From: Symbiodinium natans | Taxonomy: Eukaryota; Sar; Dinophyceae; Suessiales; Symbiodiniaceae | NCBI GenBank assembly: GCA_905221605.1 | Contig: CAJNDS010001635.1 | Location: 1 to 64,000 of the forward strand | DNA: 64,000 nucleotides | Direction of reading: 5' to 3' | In this document: positions 11,150-20,880 of the stretch, piece after piece | Layout of the letters: each line of letters begins with the position of its first letter | Numbering within the stretch: position 1 is the first letter of the stretch | Notes under the pieces: generated by a model | What the model was told of the DNA's origin: nothing | Database searches by the model: none | Seen by the model: the letters and a program-made list of their open reading frames with translations, nothing else | Made by a program: the position numbers and the translations under genes

Positions 11150-11200
11150 GACTGCGGCTTGCAGTATGGGCCCACGGCCAACGACTACTTTGCCTGGCAG
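11150..11200 (+). CDS. Possible module exon, part B
   Basis: Behind GGGCAG| the frame reads (GQ)DCGLQYGPTANDYFAW and ends at a GT donor (TGGCAG|GTTTCA) at 11201. It matches the DC..GY....YxC layout, but Trp stands where the last Cys is expected. The tidy 51-nt exon with both splice signals argues for coding; the missing Cys argues for decay. Confidence 0.4.
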
Positions 11201-12117
11201 GTTTCAGCACCTTGGCTGAAGCCAGTCTGCTTGCAGGTCCGTGTGTGCAAGTGAGGCGGTAAGTACCGGAAACAAGGTCATCACCATTAATAAGTAGGTG
11301 CTAGTTGTGACCCCTTGTAGAGCTGAGCCCTCCATGCTGAGCCCAAAAGAAACTTAGGCCGAAGGTTCAAGGGTTTATATGGCTTCCTGGCTCTCAAGTT
11401 TGTTTTGCATCCAAACTTTGACGGGTGTTTGTGCCTTCTTCTTTGCGAAGTTCGGCTGCAACGGCTGTGAGTGGGCTAGCTTGTAACCCTAGAGTTTCTG
11501 GTTCAGGTGCACTTTTCCTCTTTGACTTGTGGCTACTGTGCCCGTAAACCTCCAAGGGCCCTAAGTGATGTGGCTGTCCAGGTTCAGCTGCCAGTGAACT
11601 ACGTTCCGAAGGACCGGGCTTGAGGTTAACCCGGGGTGTAGGGTACTGTAGGGTGTTCAGACGGAGGCCCTGGATTTAGGAGCTCTCGGAAGCCGCGGTG
11701 GGGCAGTTTCGGGGTTAGAAGTGGTTTTGGCTGATGCCGACGACTTATAGGGAGCAGGGGGGCGGGGGCCTTCGTACTTCTCGTAGGTACAGGGTTTTAG
11801 ATCACCTGCTTATACCTGCTTGCTAAGTGGATGACGCCCTCAGGACAAGGAGCGTGTTGGCTTCAGACCGTTCTCCAGACTCTGGCGGCCACACCCAATC
11901 GACCCGAGAAACTGCTCTGCGCCTCGGGCTGACAGCGGATGCTGGGGCTCCTCATTCGGGTCTTCCCAAGTTTGTGCAGCCGGGTACATGCTGGTCATCT
12001 GTTGGTGCTCCAGCAACTCCCCAAACTCTCCGAGCAGTAACCCTAAACCCTAGAACCCTAGACCCTAAACCCTCGAATCCTAGAACCCCAGAAACAATAA
12101 GCCCCAAACCCCGTGAG
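11201..12117. other. Intron-like DNA without recognised exons
   Basis: No repeat array longer than two units and no recognised coding piece was found. A short frame at 11450 (FGCNGCEW) is too small to assess. Confidence 0.4.
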
Positions 12118-12213
12118 GTTTACACGGAGACGGAGTACGACTTCGTCCTGGGCAACATTTCAGAGTGCTCCACATTAGGAGACAATCTGGACGATTGCCA
12201 GGCCAGGCTCTTG
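12118..12213 (+). CDS. Possible module exon, part A
   Basis: After CCGTGAG| the frame reads VYTETEYDFVLGNISEC, then STLGDNLDDCQAR. Two Cys, an N-I-S sequon and third-position G/C preference suggest coding. It resembles the A exon at 47020 (PNLVDNCSALTTG) only loosely. TTTAGGG repeats follow at 12226. Confidence 0.35.
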
Positions 12214-12225
12214 CTTCGGCTCACA

Positions 12226-12345
12226 AGGGTTTGGGGTTTAGGGTTTAGGGTTTAGGGTTGCTCAAAAAAAGGGGTTTTAGGTTGGTTAAAACCCTTTTAG
12301 GGTTTTAGGGTTTTAGGGTTTGAGTTTTCAGGGTTTAGGGTTCAG
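12226..12345 (+). repeat. Telomere-like array with 8-bp TTTTAGGG variants
   Basis: Perfect TTTAGGG units are followed by TTTTAGGG units and mixed forms with short interruptions. Confidence 0.85.
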
Positions 12346-12732
12346 GGCAAGTAATCTGGCAGCACCCACAGGAGTCCGGATGCAAAAGGGCAAGTAATTG
12401 TAGCAACTCTAATGCCAGGTAGGCCCGTGGGACATCTTATGTGTTTCAGAGGGTTTCAAGGGCCATCCCAAAATCTCATATTGGTGACTTCGCTGACCTC
12501 CAAATGAGGGTTTCTTCTGGGCTCAAACTTTTCACGGCGGCCGACCCAAGCAGGGAGCACAAGTTTGAGGATTACCCATAGTATGATGCAATACTAGAAC
12601 AAGACGCAGGAGGCAGCGAGAGCCGAACACAGCAAGCGATGCAGCAGCATTCAAACGCAGGTTTCTGGAGAGGTTTTGGTGGAGGCTTTGCACACTACCT
12701 TAAGCCCCAAAGAAAGACCCTAACAAACCCTA

Positions 12733-12834
12733 CCCCCTGGTTCTTAGTAGGGAATGGGGGGCATGGGGTACGCTACATAACCCCCCAAAGGGCATGTATA
12801 AGGGGGATATAGGGTACCTCATTCCCTCATCCCC
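12733..12834. mobile_element. MITE-like inverted-repeat element, family III
   Basis: The left end CCCTGGTTCTTAGTAGGGAATG and right end GGTACCTCATTCCCTCATCCCC are imperfect reverse complements. They match the ends at 2042 and 41860. Confidence 0.55.
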
Positions 12835-12936
12835 TGCAGAGAAAGCTCCACGTGAAGGCATCTCAAAACTGCACCTTCCGGCCGCTCTTCTCCTCGGGCA
12901 GCTGCGTGCCCATACCGAGGCTCAATGTGCGTTGTG

Positions 12937-12997
12937 GGGTTTAGGGTTTAGGGTTAGAGTTTAGGGTCTAGGGTCTAGGGTTTAGGGTTTAGAGGGG
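12937..12997 (+). repeat. Telomere-like TTTAGGG array
   Basis: About eight units, including TCTAGGG and TTAGAG variants. Confidence 0.85.
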
Positions 12998-14200
12998 CTA
13001 GGTTTAGGGCTTCAATGCCGAAACAAGCCTGGCGGAGTCCTCAGTGTTATCTGGCAACAAGCCGAAATCCTAAGCAGCCTGCCCGAACCCTAAGCTTAAA
13101 ACCCTAAACCCCACCCCGCTTCGAGATCCAGCTTGGGGTTCCGTGGCTAGGTGGGCCCTTGACACATTTTTCATTTTCACTTCTTGGGTTTCAGAGGATC
13201 ATACTCATGAATATTTTTCAGGGGGTTCTAAGGGCCATCCTAGGTGAGGAGGGGCTTCACAGTTCTTGCAGGAGCATTTCCGGATGATCGCTTTCGCCTG
13301 GCCATTGCATTGTTGCCTTTGCCCCGTTTCTTTACAGACTAGATCCCTGCAGTAAGTCTTGTTGGGATAGAGAGTATGTTTCTTGACAGGTTGCAGTAAG
13401 TTGCCCTCCCCCTCAAATGGACCAACCTCGACGACGGTTGAAATTCTAGTTTTTTCCTGTTAATTGCTGGATAGGGGTGGCCTAACTCCACTTGGAGATT
13501 CAGGGTACTTATAGCACCCTTTACAATCGCGCTTGCAAGCTCCCGAAGTCCCCTGAGTAGGTTATCTAAGTAGACTTCTAATTTGGGTCAGAAGTACCCA
13601 TTGAACCTCCTAGAAAAAACTTCTTTCCTCAGAAGCATCCTCAGAAGCACTCAATCTCAGGGTAGTTAACCTCCGTTAACGGGTTCTGATGTACGGGCCC
13701 TTGGGTTGTAGAGGGTATATAAGGGGTGCACAAGGGCTCCTCTTTTATAAGGGACAATGTAACTACCCTAAGACTCAAAAGTAGCAAGGCCTCTTCTATC
13801 CCGGGATTCAGGTTCGAGCCGTCCTGGATTCTGCCGGCAGCATTCGGCTGCCGGGCTCGAAGGAGGAGTAGGGTTTAGGGTTGAGGGTTTAGGGTTTAGG
13901 GTTTATAGGGCGGAGACCCTAGTTTTCAGAGCCCCGAAAGCTTTGAACATCTCGCATCCGCCCCGAGAGCCACACTCTGCATGCCTTGGGGTGTAATCTT
14001 CCAAGTCCTGAACCTCTGAAGCTGAATCCGAGCTGTAGGGTTTGGGCTCAAAAGTGTTTAGGGTTTCAGGGTTTGGGGTTTAGGGGCTTTTGGGTTTAGG
14101 TTTACAGGCCGGGCGACTCCCAAAATCCGTTGCAAAAGGGTTTAGGGTTGTGCCTGGCCTCATGTGTTCCCTACTTCTATACATACCCAGATATCTTCAG

Positions 14201-14345
14201 GTAGCACCTTCGGTGTTTCGGTTGACCCGAGCTCTCTCGCAGATGAGGTAGCACGACGATTACGAACACCAGCTCCACGACCACCACTGCCACCGCCTCC
14301 TCGACCTCAGCCTCCTGCCTGTATGCCCGGAAAAAGCACAGAAGC
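14201..14345 (+). CDS. Possible Pro-rich linker exon
   Basis: Behind ATATCTTCAG| in phase 1 (G|GT AGC) the frame reads GSTFGVSVDPSSLADEVARR, then RPPLPPPPRPQPPACMPGK. The clean acceptor, phase 1 start and Pro-rich sequence suit an extracellular linker next to the Ser/Thr-rich pieces that follow. No domain is recognised, and the CCACCG-type low complexity could produce this by chance. Confidence 0.35.
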
Positions 14346-14483
14346 AAAAAATCGGATAGGGATATCCCCATAGAAGTCCCCGGATAATGAAGCTCAATAA
14401 GGTAAGATATCCTGATAAAAAGCTTATGCCCTCTAGCTTGAGTCAGTTTGGTTCTGGGCCTGGGTTCAGGGCTGGGGTGAAAC

Positions 14484-14582
14484 TTCGGATGTTCCCCCTT
14501 TTACTAGCAGTCCTTTGTAAGGATTATTGTGCCCCTAGTATACTCCTATTAAGAGCTGTTAGTATAAGGGGGAACATCCCAA
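14484..14582. mobile_element. MITE-like inverted-repeat element, family I
   Basis: It starts TTCGGATGTTCCCCCTTTTA and ends GTATAAGGGGGAACATCCCAA. This is the family I layout, 99 bp long. Confidence 0.75.
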
Positions 14583-14755
14583 GGTGAAACCTCAAAACCT
14601 GTTGACCCACAAAGGGCGCAAGACGAAGCTTCCCAAGTTCTGGGTCAGGTCGTGTTCCTTGAAAATGGGGAAGTGAGGCACACAGTCGGTGAATAGTTTG
14701 TCCAGGGGGACAAGCATATGGGCAGTTGTCAAACGCAGACAAAATTGTTAAAGCT

Positions 14756-14798
14756 TAAACCCTAAACCCTAAACTCTAAACCCTAAACTCTAAACCCA
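14756..14798 (-). repeat. Telomere-like CCCTAAA array
   Basis: Units of CCCTAAA alternate with the one-base variant CTCTAAA, giving a short higher-order pattern. Confidence 0.85.
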
Positions 14799-15206
14799 AG
14801 TTTAGCGGAAGTGCCAACATGGCTGTGACAAGCAGACTCGCCCCAATCCGGGTTTTCTATAACCCGCCGGAGGGCTGTGGGTTTTTTTCTCAAACCCTCT
14901 TTTGCTGAGGGTTTGGGTTTGGGGTAGGGCAGTTTGGTTCGGCTTGCTTCAGCTGGCCAGCTGGCCCTTGGTTTTGGAGCGCTGTTCCAAAATCCTTCAA
15001 CTCTAAACCAGTAGCAAGCCATACCCTATAGAATTAGCACCAACGTGTAGGTACGTGGAGCACCAGGTAAACCCCTCTAAGCCCATATACCTCCCGAGAC
15101 GCTTGCACCACATTGCAGTATCCTGGCCTTTGAAAACCCCTCCCCACCCCCACACCAAAAGGGGCAGGGTCTAAGCCTAAGCCACTAGGTAGTAATAATG
15201 CATCAG

Positions 15207-15260
15207 GCAACATCCACCTCTATCAGCACCTCGATCTCTTCCACGCAGGGGCCTGAGATG
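15207..15260 (+). CDS. Possible Ser/Thr-rich linker exon
   Basis: After TGCATCAG| the frame reads ATSTSISTSISSTQ. It is short, but it is the first of three Ser/Thr-rich plus-strand frames within 700 bp, each behind an AG acceptor. Confidence 0.35.
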
Positions 15261-15292
15261 ATCTTTATTGTAAGGAACCCATGGGGGTGCAA

Positions 15293-15330
15293 GGAGGCCA
15301 TATTCCCTTATTTGGGGAATATGGGGCCCT
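15293..15330. repeat. Short hairpin palindrome
   Basis: GGCCATATTCCC and GGGAATATGGGGCC pair around TTATTTG. Neighbouring GGGGGTGCAAGG and CCTTACACCCCC extend the inverted repeat, possibly another short element. Confidence 0.6.
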
Positions 15331-15528
15331 TACACCCCCTTCGCTTCCACCCCTTGGTTTCTTGTGCCGATGAGGGTGTAGGGAATCTGGCGTCGGGCCA
15401 GGCTCACAGTGAGGTTAAGTTTGGGGTTTGGTGTTGTGTGTGTGTGTGTTTTGGTAGTCTGGTGTTGTATGGTTTTAGGGACTCCTGAGCACGATGCAGC
15501 ATTCAGCCCTGAGCCATATCGACTGAAG

Positions 15529-15681
15529 GTCTTCGTCCTCCACGGCAAGCTCAACTACAACTGCATCCGTCACAAGAAGCTCAACTTCAACTTCCTCCAG
15601 CACGACCTCAGCCAGCACAACTTTCTCCAGCACAACTTCCGCCACATCTAGCATTACAAGCATCACGAGCCTTGGATCAGG
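15529..15681 (+). CDS. Ser/Thr-rich mucin-like linker exon
   Basis: Behind CTGAAG| one frame encodes about 50 residues that are nearly all Ser, Thr and Ala, such as TASSTTTASVTRSSTSTSSS. It runs to GGATCAGG|GTAGCT, a possible donor. The codons vary (TCC, AGC, ACT, ACG, ACC), so this is not a simple DNA repeat but selected composition. Such stretches are typical O-glycosylated stalks between extracellular domains. Part C module exons near 18.3 kb and the Thr-rich tail there fit this reading. Confidence 0.5.
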
Positions 15682-15867
15682 GTAGCTGCTGTGACCCTAT
15701 GTGACCTACCTATAATCCTGCGCATCACTGCCTCCAAGTAATCTCGCCAAGAAAGGTGGGACAAAGTCTTTGCTTCCTTGCGGATTCTTCGCGATCGTCC
15801 TGTGACAGTCAAAGTAAATCCACGCCTAAACCCCAAACCCTAAACCTTGCAACTCAGTCGCGCCAAG

Positions 15868-15938
15868 GATCACCGGAACCACGCAGACGCAGACGACGAC
15901 AACGGTCACCTACACCGAAGCTTGGCCAAGTCAGTCAT
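15868..15938 (+). CDS. Thr-rich linker exon
   Basis: After CGCCAAG| the frame reads ITGTTQTQTTTTVTYTEAW. It resembles the start of the sequon-repeat exon at 36832 (GTDTVTVTTDTN). An AT/GT microsatellite begins just downstream. Confidence 0.4.
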
Positions 15939-15946
15939 TGGTCCTA

Positions 15947-15947
15947 C

Positions 15948-15983
<36 letters not shown>

Positions 15984-15996
15984 ATGTATGCATATG
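15947..15996. repeat. (AT)n(GT)n microsatellite
   Basis: An AT run passes into GT and then GTAT. Confidence 0.92.
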
Positions 15997-16465
15997 TTTT
16001 TTGTCGTTTATTTGCGTATCTTTATTTATTAATTTCTTCTTCCCCAGCAGCCGAGTCAAGGGCATCAGGGTTTAGAGAGTTGAGTTGAGGTGCTTCGAAG
16101 CCGCGTGGCCCTAAAAGTACCCGTCCCCACCCCGATGAGCCCCAGGTGCTTCCAGGGAGTTGCCCTGCACCGGTTCTATCGGCCACGGCAGACATCACGG
16201 CCAGGGAGGGTTTGCGGGTTTGGGGGGTTTCAGGGTAGGTACAGGGTTTAGGGTTTCGGGTTTAGGGTTTAGGGTTTAGTGTGCTCTTGGTGGCCTCCGC
16301 TCCCCCACCTGCAGAGAGCACTGTGGTGTCAACAGACTCGCCACAGTTATCTCATACCTGGTCTTCTAAGCCCACTGGTAACTACCCATGAACCGTCAAG
16401 CAGACCCCAAACCCTGAACACTGAACCCTAAACTTCGCCCGCGTTTCGCCAGCGTGAGAGTCGAA

Positions 16466-16554
16466 AACCCTAAGCCCAATGCCCTAAACCCTCAGCCTTG
16501 AACCCTAAACCCCAAACCCTAAACCCTAAGCCCTAAGCCCTAAACCCTAAACCC
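16466..16554 (-). repeat. Telomere-like CCCTAAA array (degenerate)
   Basis: About twelve units with CCCTAAG and CCCTCAG variants follow the flank GTGAGAGTCGAAA. Confidence 0.88.
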
Positions 16555-16712
16555 AATGCGTGAACGTGCAATGTTAGTTGTAGTTGATGGAGTTGAAACG
16601 GGCTCTGCAACTCAAGGGAGGGTGGAGCAACGAAGAACTTCCTCTCCACGGTGTCACCACAGACATGAACCTACCAACCGATGCCTTGCCGGCCGTGTGC
16701 GAGTGTGAGAGT

Positions 16713-16788
16713 CGAAACCCTAAACCCTAAACCCTAAAGCCTAAATCCTAAACCCTAAACCCTAAACCCTAAACCCTAAACCCTAAAT
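16713..16788 (-). repeat. Telomere-like CCCTAAA array
   Basis: About eleven units. The same flank GTGAGAGTCGAAA precedes it as at 16455, suggesting a local duplication of flank plus array. Confidence 0.9.
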
Positions 16789-17907
16789 GCGAGTCCTCAG
16801 CAATGGAAGGCTTGCCTTGGCCTCTTCCCGGGAGACAGCTGCGTCGTCTCCTGCAGCTTGGCGACATTTGGGCTTCCTGTATCTTGAGGGTTTAGGGTTA
16901 GGGGCTAGGGGTTACATAACATTAAGAGGCTAAACCCTAACGCCTAGGTCCCGAACCCTCAATCCAAGAACCCTAAAGCCCTGGGGCTTGAACACTAAAC
17001 CCTAAATCCAGGATTCCTCAAATGCCAGGTCCCGAAACCGACATCTTGGACCCTAAATCCGATGCTCCCTTCAACCCCAAATTGAATCCCAAACCCTCAA
17101 AGCAGCCGACGGCTGGGGCCACTAAGGTTTATGCACGTAGCAAAGAGAGGTTCAGGGTCAAGCTCGGATGCAAAAAGGGTGTCGGGCTTAGGGCTCAGGA
17201 GCCGGTGCACAAAGGGCTTAACATGAGGGCACGGGAGGTAGTGGCGGAAGAATGGGGCTTATCGGGGCATCGAGAGGCCGCCAATACAGTCGCTAGCAAG
17301 GGAAAATTCCCTGCGACTCTCCCTGACACCGCCAGTGCAGACCGATAACGGATAGCAGGGTACAGGCCTTGCGTTTGGGGACCTTGGTTGGGACAGTTTT
17401 GGAATTGCAGCGCGTGGGATTGCACGGAGTTTTCTGTGAGGGGTATGCCAGTACCCTCGTACTTCGTCGGGTTAGAGGCTCTGGGAAGCCCTGAGGCTAA
17501 ACCTGCTCCGAAGCCGGTGTTTCGTGTGTATAGGGTTTTGGCAACGGAGCGCCATCCAGCCCCCATTTTAGAGCGCACATGGTACGCAAGCATCTAACCC
17601 CTAACCCTTGACTAGACCTCCCAAGATCAAGATCCCTTCGCCAGTCCAGCAAGTCCTGAAGCCCCCAAGCCCAACTAAATCGCAGCCAACTTGTGTCTCT
17701 GTGACGCTCGTTTACCAAGGAACTAAACTATGTATAGTTTAGATTTGCAACGTCACCTAGGACCGCATAGGAGGTAGGACTCGTCTTGCATCCACAGACT
17801 TAAGCACTTGCGGTTAGAGGGGGTCAAGTCTGGTCTGTAATCGGTTGTGGTGTACTTAGAAACTGTAGGATACAGGGTCATACTGCAAAGACCGCCTGCG
17901 ATCTCAG

Positions 17908-17984
17908 GCGCTTTCGGCTACACGGGACAGCCGGAAGTCTACACCTGCACGCAGAGCAACCTTGCACCATCGATAGCTTGTGGT
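17908..17984 (+). CDS. Sushi-like module exon, part B (second half)
   Basis: Behind GATCTCAG| in phase 1 (G|GC) the frame reads GAFGYTGQPEVYTCTQSN and stops at TGA 17985. GYTGQ...VYTC is the GY...YxC core of part B; compare GYSSTAG...YTC at 47921. A part C exon follows about 350 bp downstream, which is the expected order. Confidence 0.6.
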
Positions 17985-18000
17985 TGAATTATCAGGGCGA

Positions 18001-18029
18001 GCACCCCCCCCCCCGGCCCCGCCCCCCCC
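18001..18029. repeat. C-rich tract
   Basis: C runs are broken by GG and G. It is not coding. Confidence 0.85.
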
Positions 18030-18337
18030 CGGCCTAATTACCATTTTTTTCGCATTCAGGAGCTTGATGAAGTGAGGGGATCCTGTGAGATGAGATACGG
18101 TCAGGAGGAGGTGGAGCCTTCATGAGAGTGCATGAGGCTGGCCTTCAGGCCACCTTGTTCGGTTGAGGGTTCAAGGGCTCAGGGTTCAGAACCTCGGCAT
18201 CGCTGTGTCCAGCCCTAGGCCCTAGGGCCCTAAACCCTAAACCCGCTTCAACAGGTCAGGGTTTTTGGGCGGTCTCGAGACCCGAAGCCAGCTCGACCCG
18301 TGTGCGCTCCAAGCCTTGACTGCAGCACCCATTCTAG

Positions 18338-18420
18338 GTGAAGTCTTCTCTGGAAATCCGCCAACTTGCGTGGCCACCACAACCACAGCAACTGAGCCGC
18401 CGCAGTTCAGGGCTCTTGGT
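18338..18420 (+). CDS. Sushi-like module exon, part C with Thr-rich tail
   Basis: After CATTCTAG| in phase 1 (G|GT GAA) the frame reads GEVFSGNPPTCVATTTTAT, then EPPQF. FSG.PPTC is the closing strand and last Cys of the module, like GIFSGTTPTC at 26412 and GDFAGTAPTC at 25246. The TTTTATEPP tail suggests a glycosylated linker instead of a direct next module. Confidence 0.6.
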
Positions 18421-18538
18421 TCAAACCTTCAAGGCTTTGGGGTTTAGGAGGTGTTGGGTCCAGGTTGAGCTTAACGGTTGCGTGTCCTGGGCGTGTTTTT
18501 GCTTCAGGGGTAGAGTGGTTGAGGAGGAGAACATGATC

Positions 18539-18569
<31 letters not shown>

Positions 18570-20158
18570 GGATGCTGATGATGATGGCCGCAGGTGTGTC
18601 AAGTAAGGGGAGATAGGTCTTCCAACACGAAAGCTAACACTAATGCCATCATACTCAATCATTAAATCCGACACAATGACCAACTAACCACAACAAACAT
18701 CTCACGTTTCACAAACAGCATTTTTCATTTCATGCTGTTCAATTAGTTTACCAAATTCACATGGTTTCAAAACAATAGTTGGATTGTGTATGTGTTTCCA
18801 AACATGTCTGTCTCATTTCCATATTTGGAATTCAGGAACTGTGTTTCTGAATGGTAGCGTATTAAATAGGTTGACTTGGTTTGAGTAGTCTCCGGACTGT
18901 TTGAAAACAAATGCTCGAAACAATGAACTTTGCTCTCTGCTTTTGCCAATCGGTGCTATATGTTGAGGAAAAGCCCTGTTCATAATCGTAAACATAGTAC
19001 GGAATCATGAAAGCAAATATGAGATTTGCAGAATGGAAGCAATTTAACGAGATACATTTATTGGCTTTGAACTAACATGCGAATTGCAAACCAGTATTGC
19101 AACCATGCGTCAAAAAAAACTAGAATGCTTTGTGTATCATCAAGGTTTGCTTCTGTTGGATGATTACTTGATCTTGATTGGCTAGTAGCGGCCTTGAAGC
19201 ATGATGGCACGTGATGAAGTTGTTTCTGCTTTGCGGAAGCAAATTCTCCCATGCTAATCAGAAAAACAGGGTAAATTCTACTAAAGCAGTCTTGCTCTTA
19301 AGGTTTGTGTAGTAGAATACATGTGTTTTTTATCAATGCATATGTATGTGTGAGTGTAGAATGGCATCAACTCCCTCCCCCAAATCGGGCTTTGGAACTT
19401 GAAACAAGCACAATACAGGCAAGATAAAGAATTTCAAGCGACATTCTGGCACACACTATCGAACCCACCCAACTGGTGCGCCTCGACCTTTTATATGGCT
19501 ACAGCCAGCTTCAGTATTGCACACATTTCTATGATTGCGGTTATTACGCTTTTGATCATGGCATTAACTACTTATTACGATTGTTGTTATTACTATTGCT
19601 GCAATCCTGCGTTTCTTTTTGCTTATTCAGGTTATTACGTTTATGACATTCAGTACTACTGCGATGACGGCTGCTTCTACTAGAGTTGTCATGATGATTC
19701 TTGGGGTTCCTCCGGGTGTTTGCAAAAACAGTTATGCCAGGAGCAGCCAAAACAACAACAAATGCAGATTAGGACGGCACACGCCTAGCACCAGGACATG
19801 GACAGACGTTAAAACCCTAGACCCTAATGTGGAAAAACTACTTGGTCACGATCACAATTCAACTTCTTGAAGCCTGTGCCTAAAGTTCGCCAGAAAGGTG
19901 CCCTAAAGTACCTGGAGAGTCGAGACCTCTGTGCAAGTCACGGCACCCAGCTTCGTGAAATCCACGCAAAACTTTCCTGCAAACGACTTCAGATCGACCC
20001 TGCAGGGGTTTCATAGTGCGGCAACTTCAAGGCCCACTCCCCCTGTACCCCATCAATGCGTTTTCTGTGTTGCATTTGTTTTCGGGTCGGTGACTGGTGA
20101 GCCCGGGACAAGCCTCAACCCTAAAGTCCTAAAGTGTTCAGACATCTGGCGGCCCCAG
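18421..20158. other. AT-rich island and flanks, no recognised exon
   Basis: From about 18619 to 19790 the sequence is clearly richer in A+T than its surroundings and has no TTTAGGG units, which is exceptional here. An open frame at 19399-19683 (94 codons, Tyr/Cys-rich end) has no recognised domain. The island could be an inserted element whose coding part is lost. Confidence 0.45.
18533..18586. repeat. (ATG)n trinucleotide repeat
   Basis: About fifteen ATG/GAT units with two interruptions. Confidence 0.9.
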
Positions 20159-20227
20159 GCTACGCTCACGACCACCCTCACCATCCTGGTCTTGTGCGAA
20201 GCGGAGCCTGAGCTTGCAGCTGAAGTT
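20159..20227 (+). CDS. Possible module exon, part B (second half)
   Basis: Behind GGCCCCAG| the frame reads ATLTTTLTILVLCEAEPE. The ending TxLVLCEAE resembles ATLLQCEEA at 30156 and ATVLICEGT at 54608. The alternative phase reads GYAHDHPHHPG, so the frame is not certain. Confidence 0.35.
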
Positions 20228-20786
20228 GTGGGTTACGAGGGCCTGAGGCTTTGAAATGCAGAGTGCCAATGGAGGAGGCACGTGAATTTGGCCATAGGCT
20301 GTCACGGGTTGTCAGGGTTGGGGTCAAAGCGTCTCTGCCTTCATCGACGGATGTTGCTCGGGCCTAGGGTGAAGGGTCCAGCCGAGACCCTCAGCCTTGA
20401 AATCCTGAGCGCTGTGCCTAGGTTCGGCCCCTTCCACTGTTAAACAACCCAGCCCATCACATGGTCCCTCTCAGGGCATCCCAACCGGCCTGGGCGTGGA
20501 CTCCGCCAGTTGCGTTGGGTTGCAACCTGGCAGCTTAGGGTGTCGGCTTGGCGTTTAGGGCAGCTTGGCTTTCGGAGCCTAGGAAAGGTGCTGAGGCCAA
20601 CAGACCGGAAAGATGAAGCCGCACGCATCACTCCGGCGCGCTCCAGATCTGAACCCTCGACGGCTCGACCCTTCGCCCTTAGCTCGACCCGTACCGACGT
20701 CAAATCTCGAAAAATCTCGTTCTTGCATCCGGGCCACAGTTCCAAAGCCCTATAAACCCCAAGCCCCGCAGTCCTTGCGCAGCAAG

Positions 20787-20877
20787 GTACAACGGCGAGA
20801 CATGCACCGCCGGCTGCGTGGCACCCTTTGAGGGTGGCCCGGTGAACCTGACCTGTGCCTTGGGCTGTCTTTATACC
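20787..20877 (+). CDS. Sushi-like module exon, part B
   Basis: After GCGCAAG| the frame reads YNGETCTAGCVAPFEGG, then PVNLTCALGC, ending at TGA 20878. The three Cys and the NLTC sequon fit GETC...C..xFxG....LxC closely. A long minus-strand open frame covers the same bases but lacks any family signature. Confidence 0.6.
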
Positions 20878-20880
20878 TGA

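Larger units (their letters stand above)
12346..14200. other. Repeat-rich DNA without recognised exons
   Basis: It contains telomere-like arrays at 12937-12997 and 13868-13908, a family III element, and an imperfect palindromic stretch near 13690-13770 (GGGCCCTTGG...CAAGGGCTCC). No coding piece was recognised. Confidence 0.45.
15997..17907. other. Telomere-like-repeat-rich DNA without recognised exons
   Basis: Two CCCTAAA blocks are listed separately. One GGATGCAAAAAGGG motif lies at 17167-17180. The open frame at 17022-17348 shows no recognisable domain and starts in degenerate CCCTAAA, so it is not called. Confidence 0.45.
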
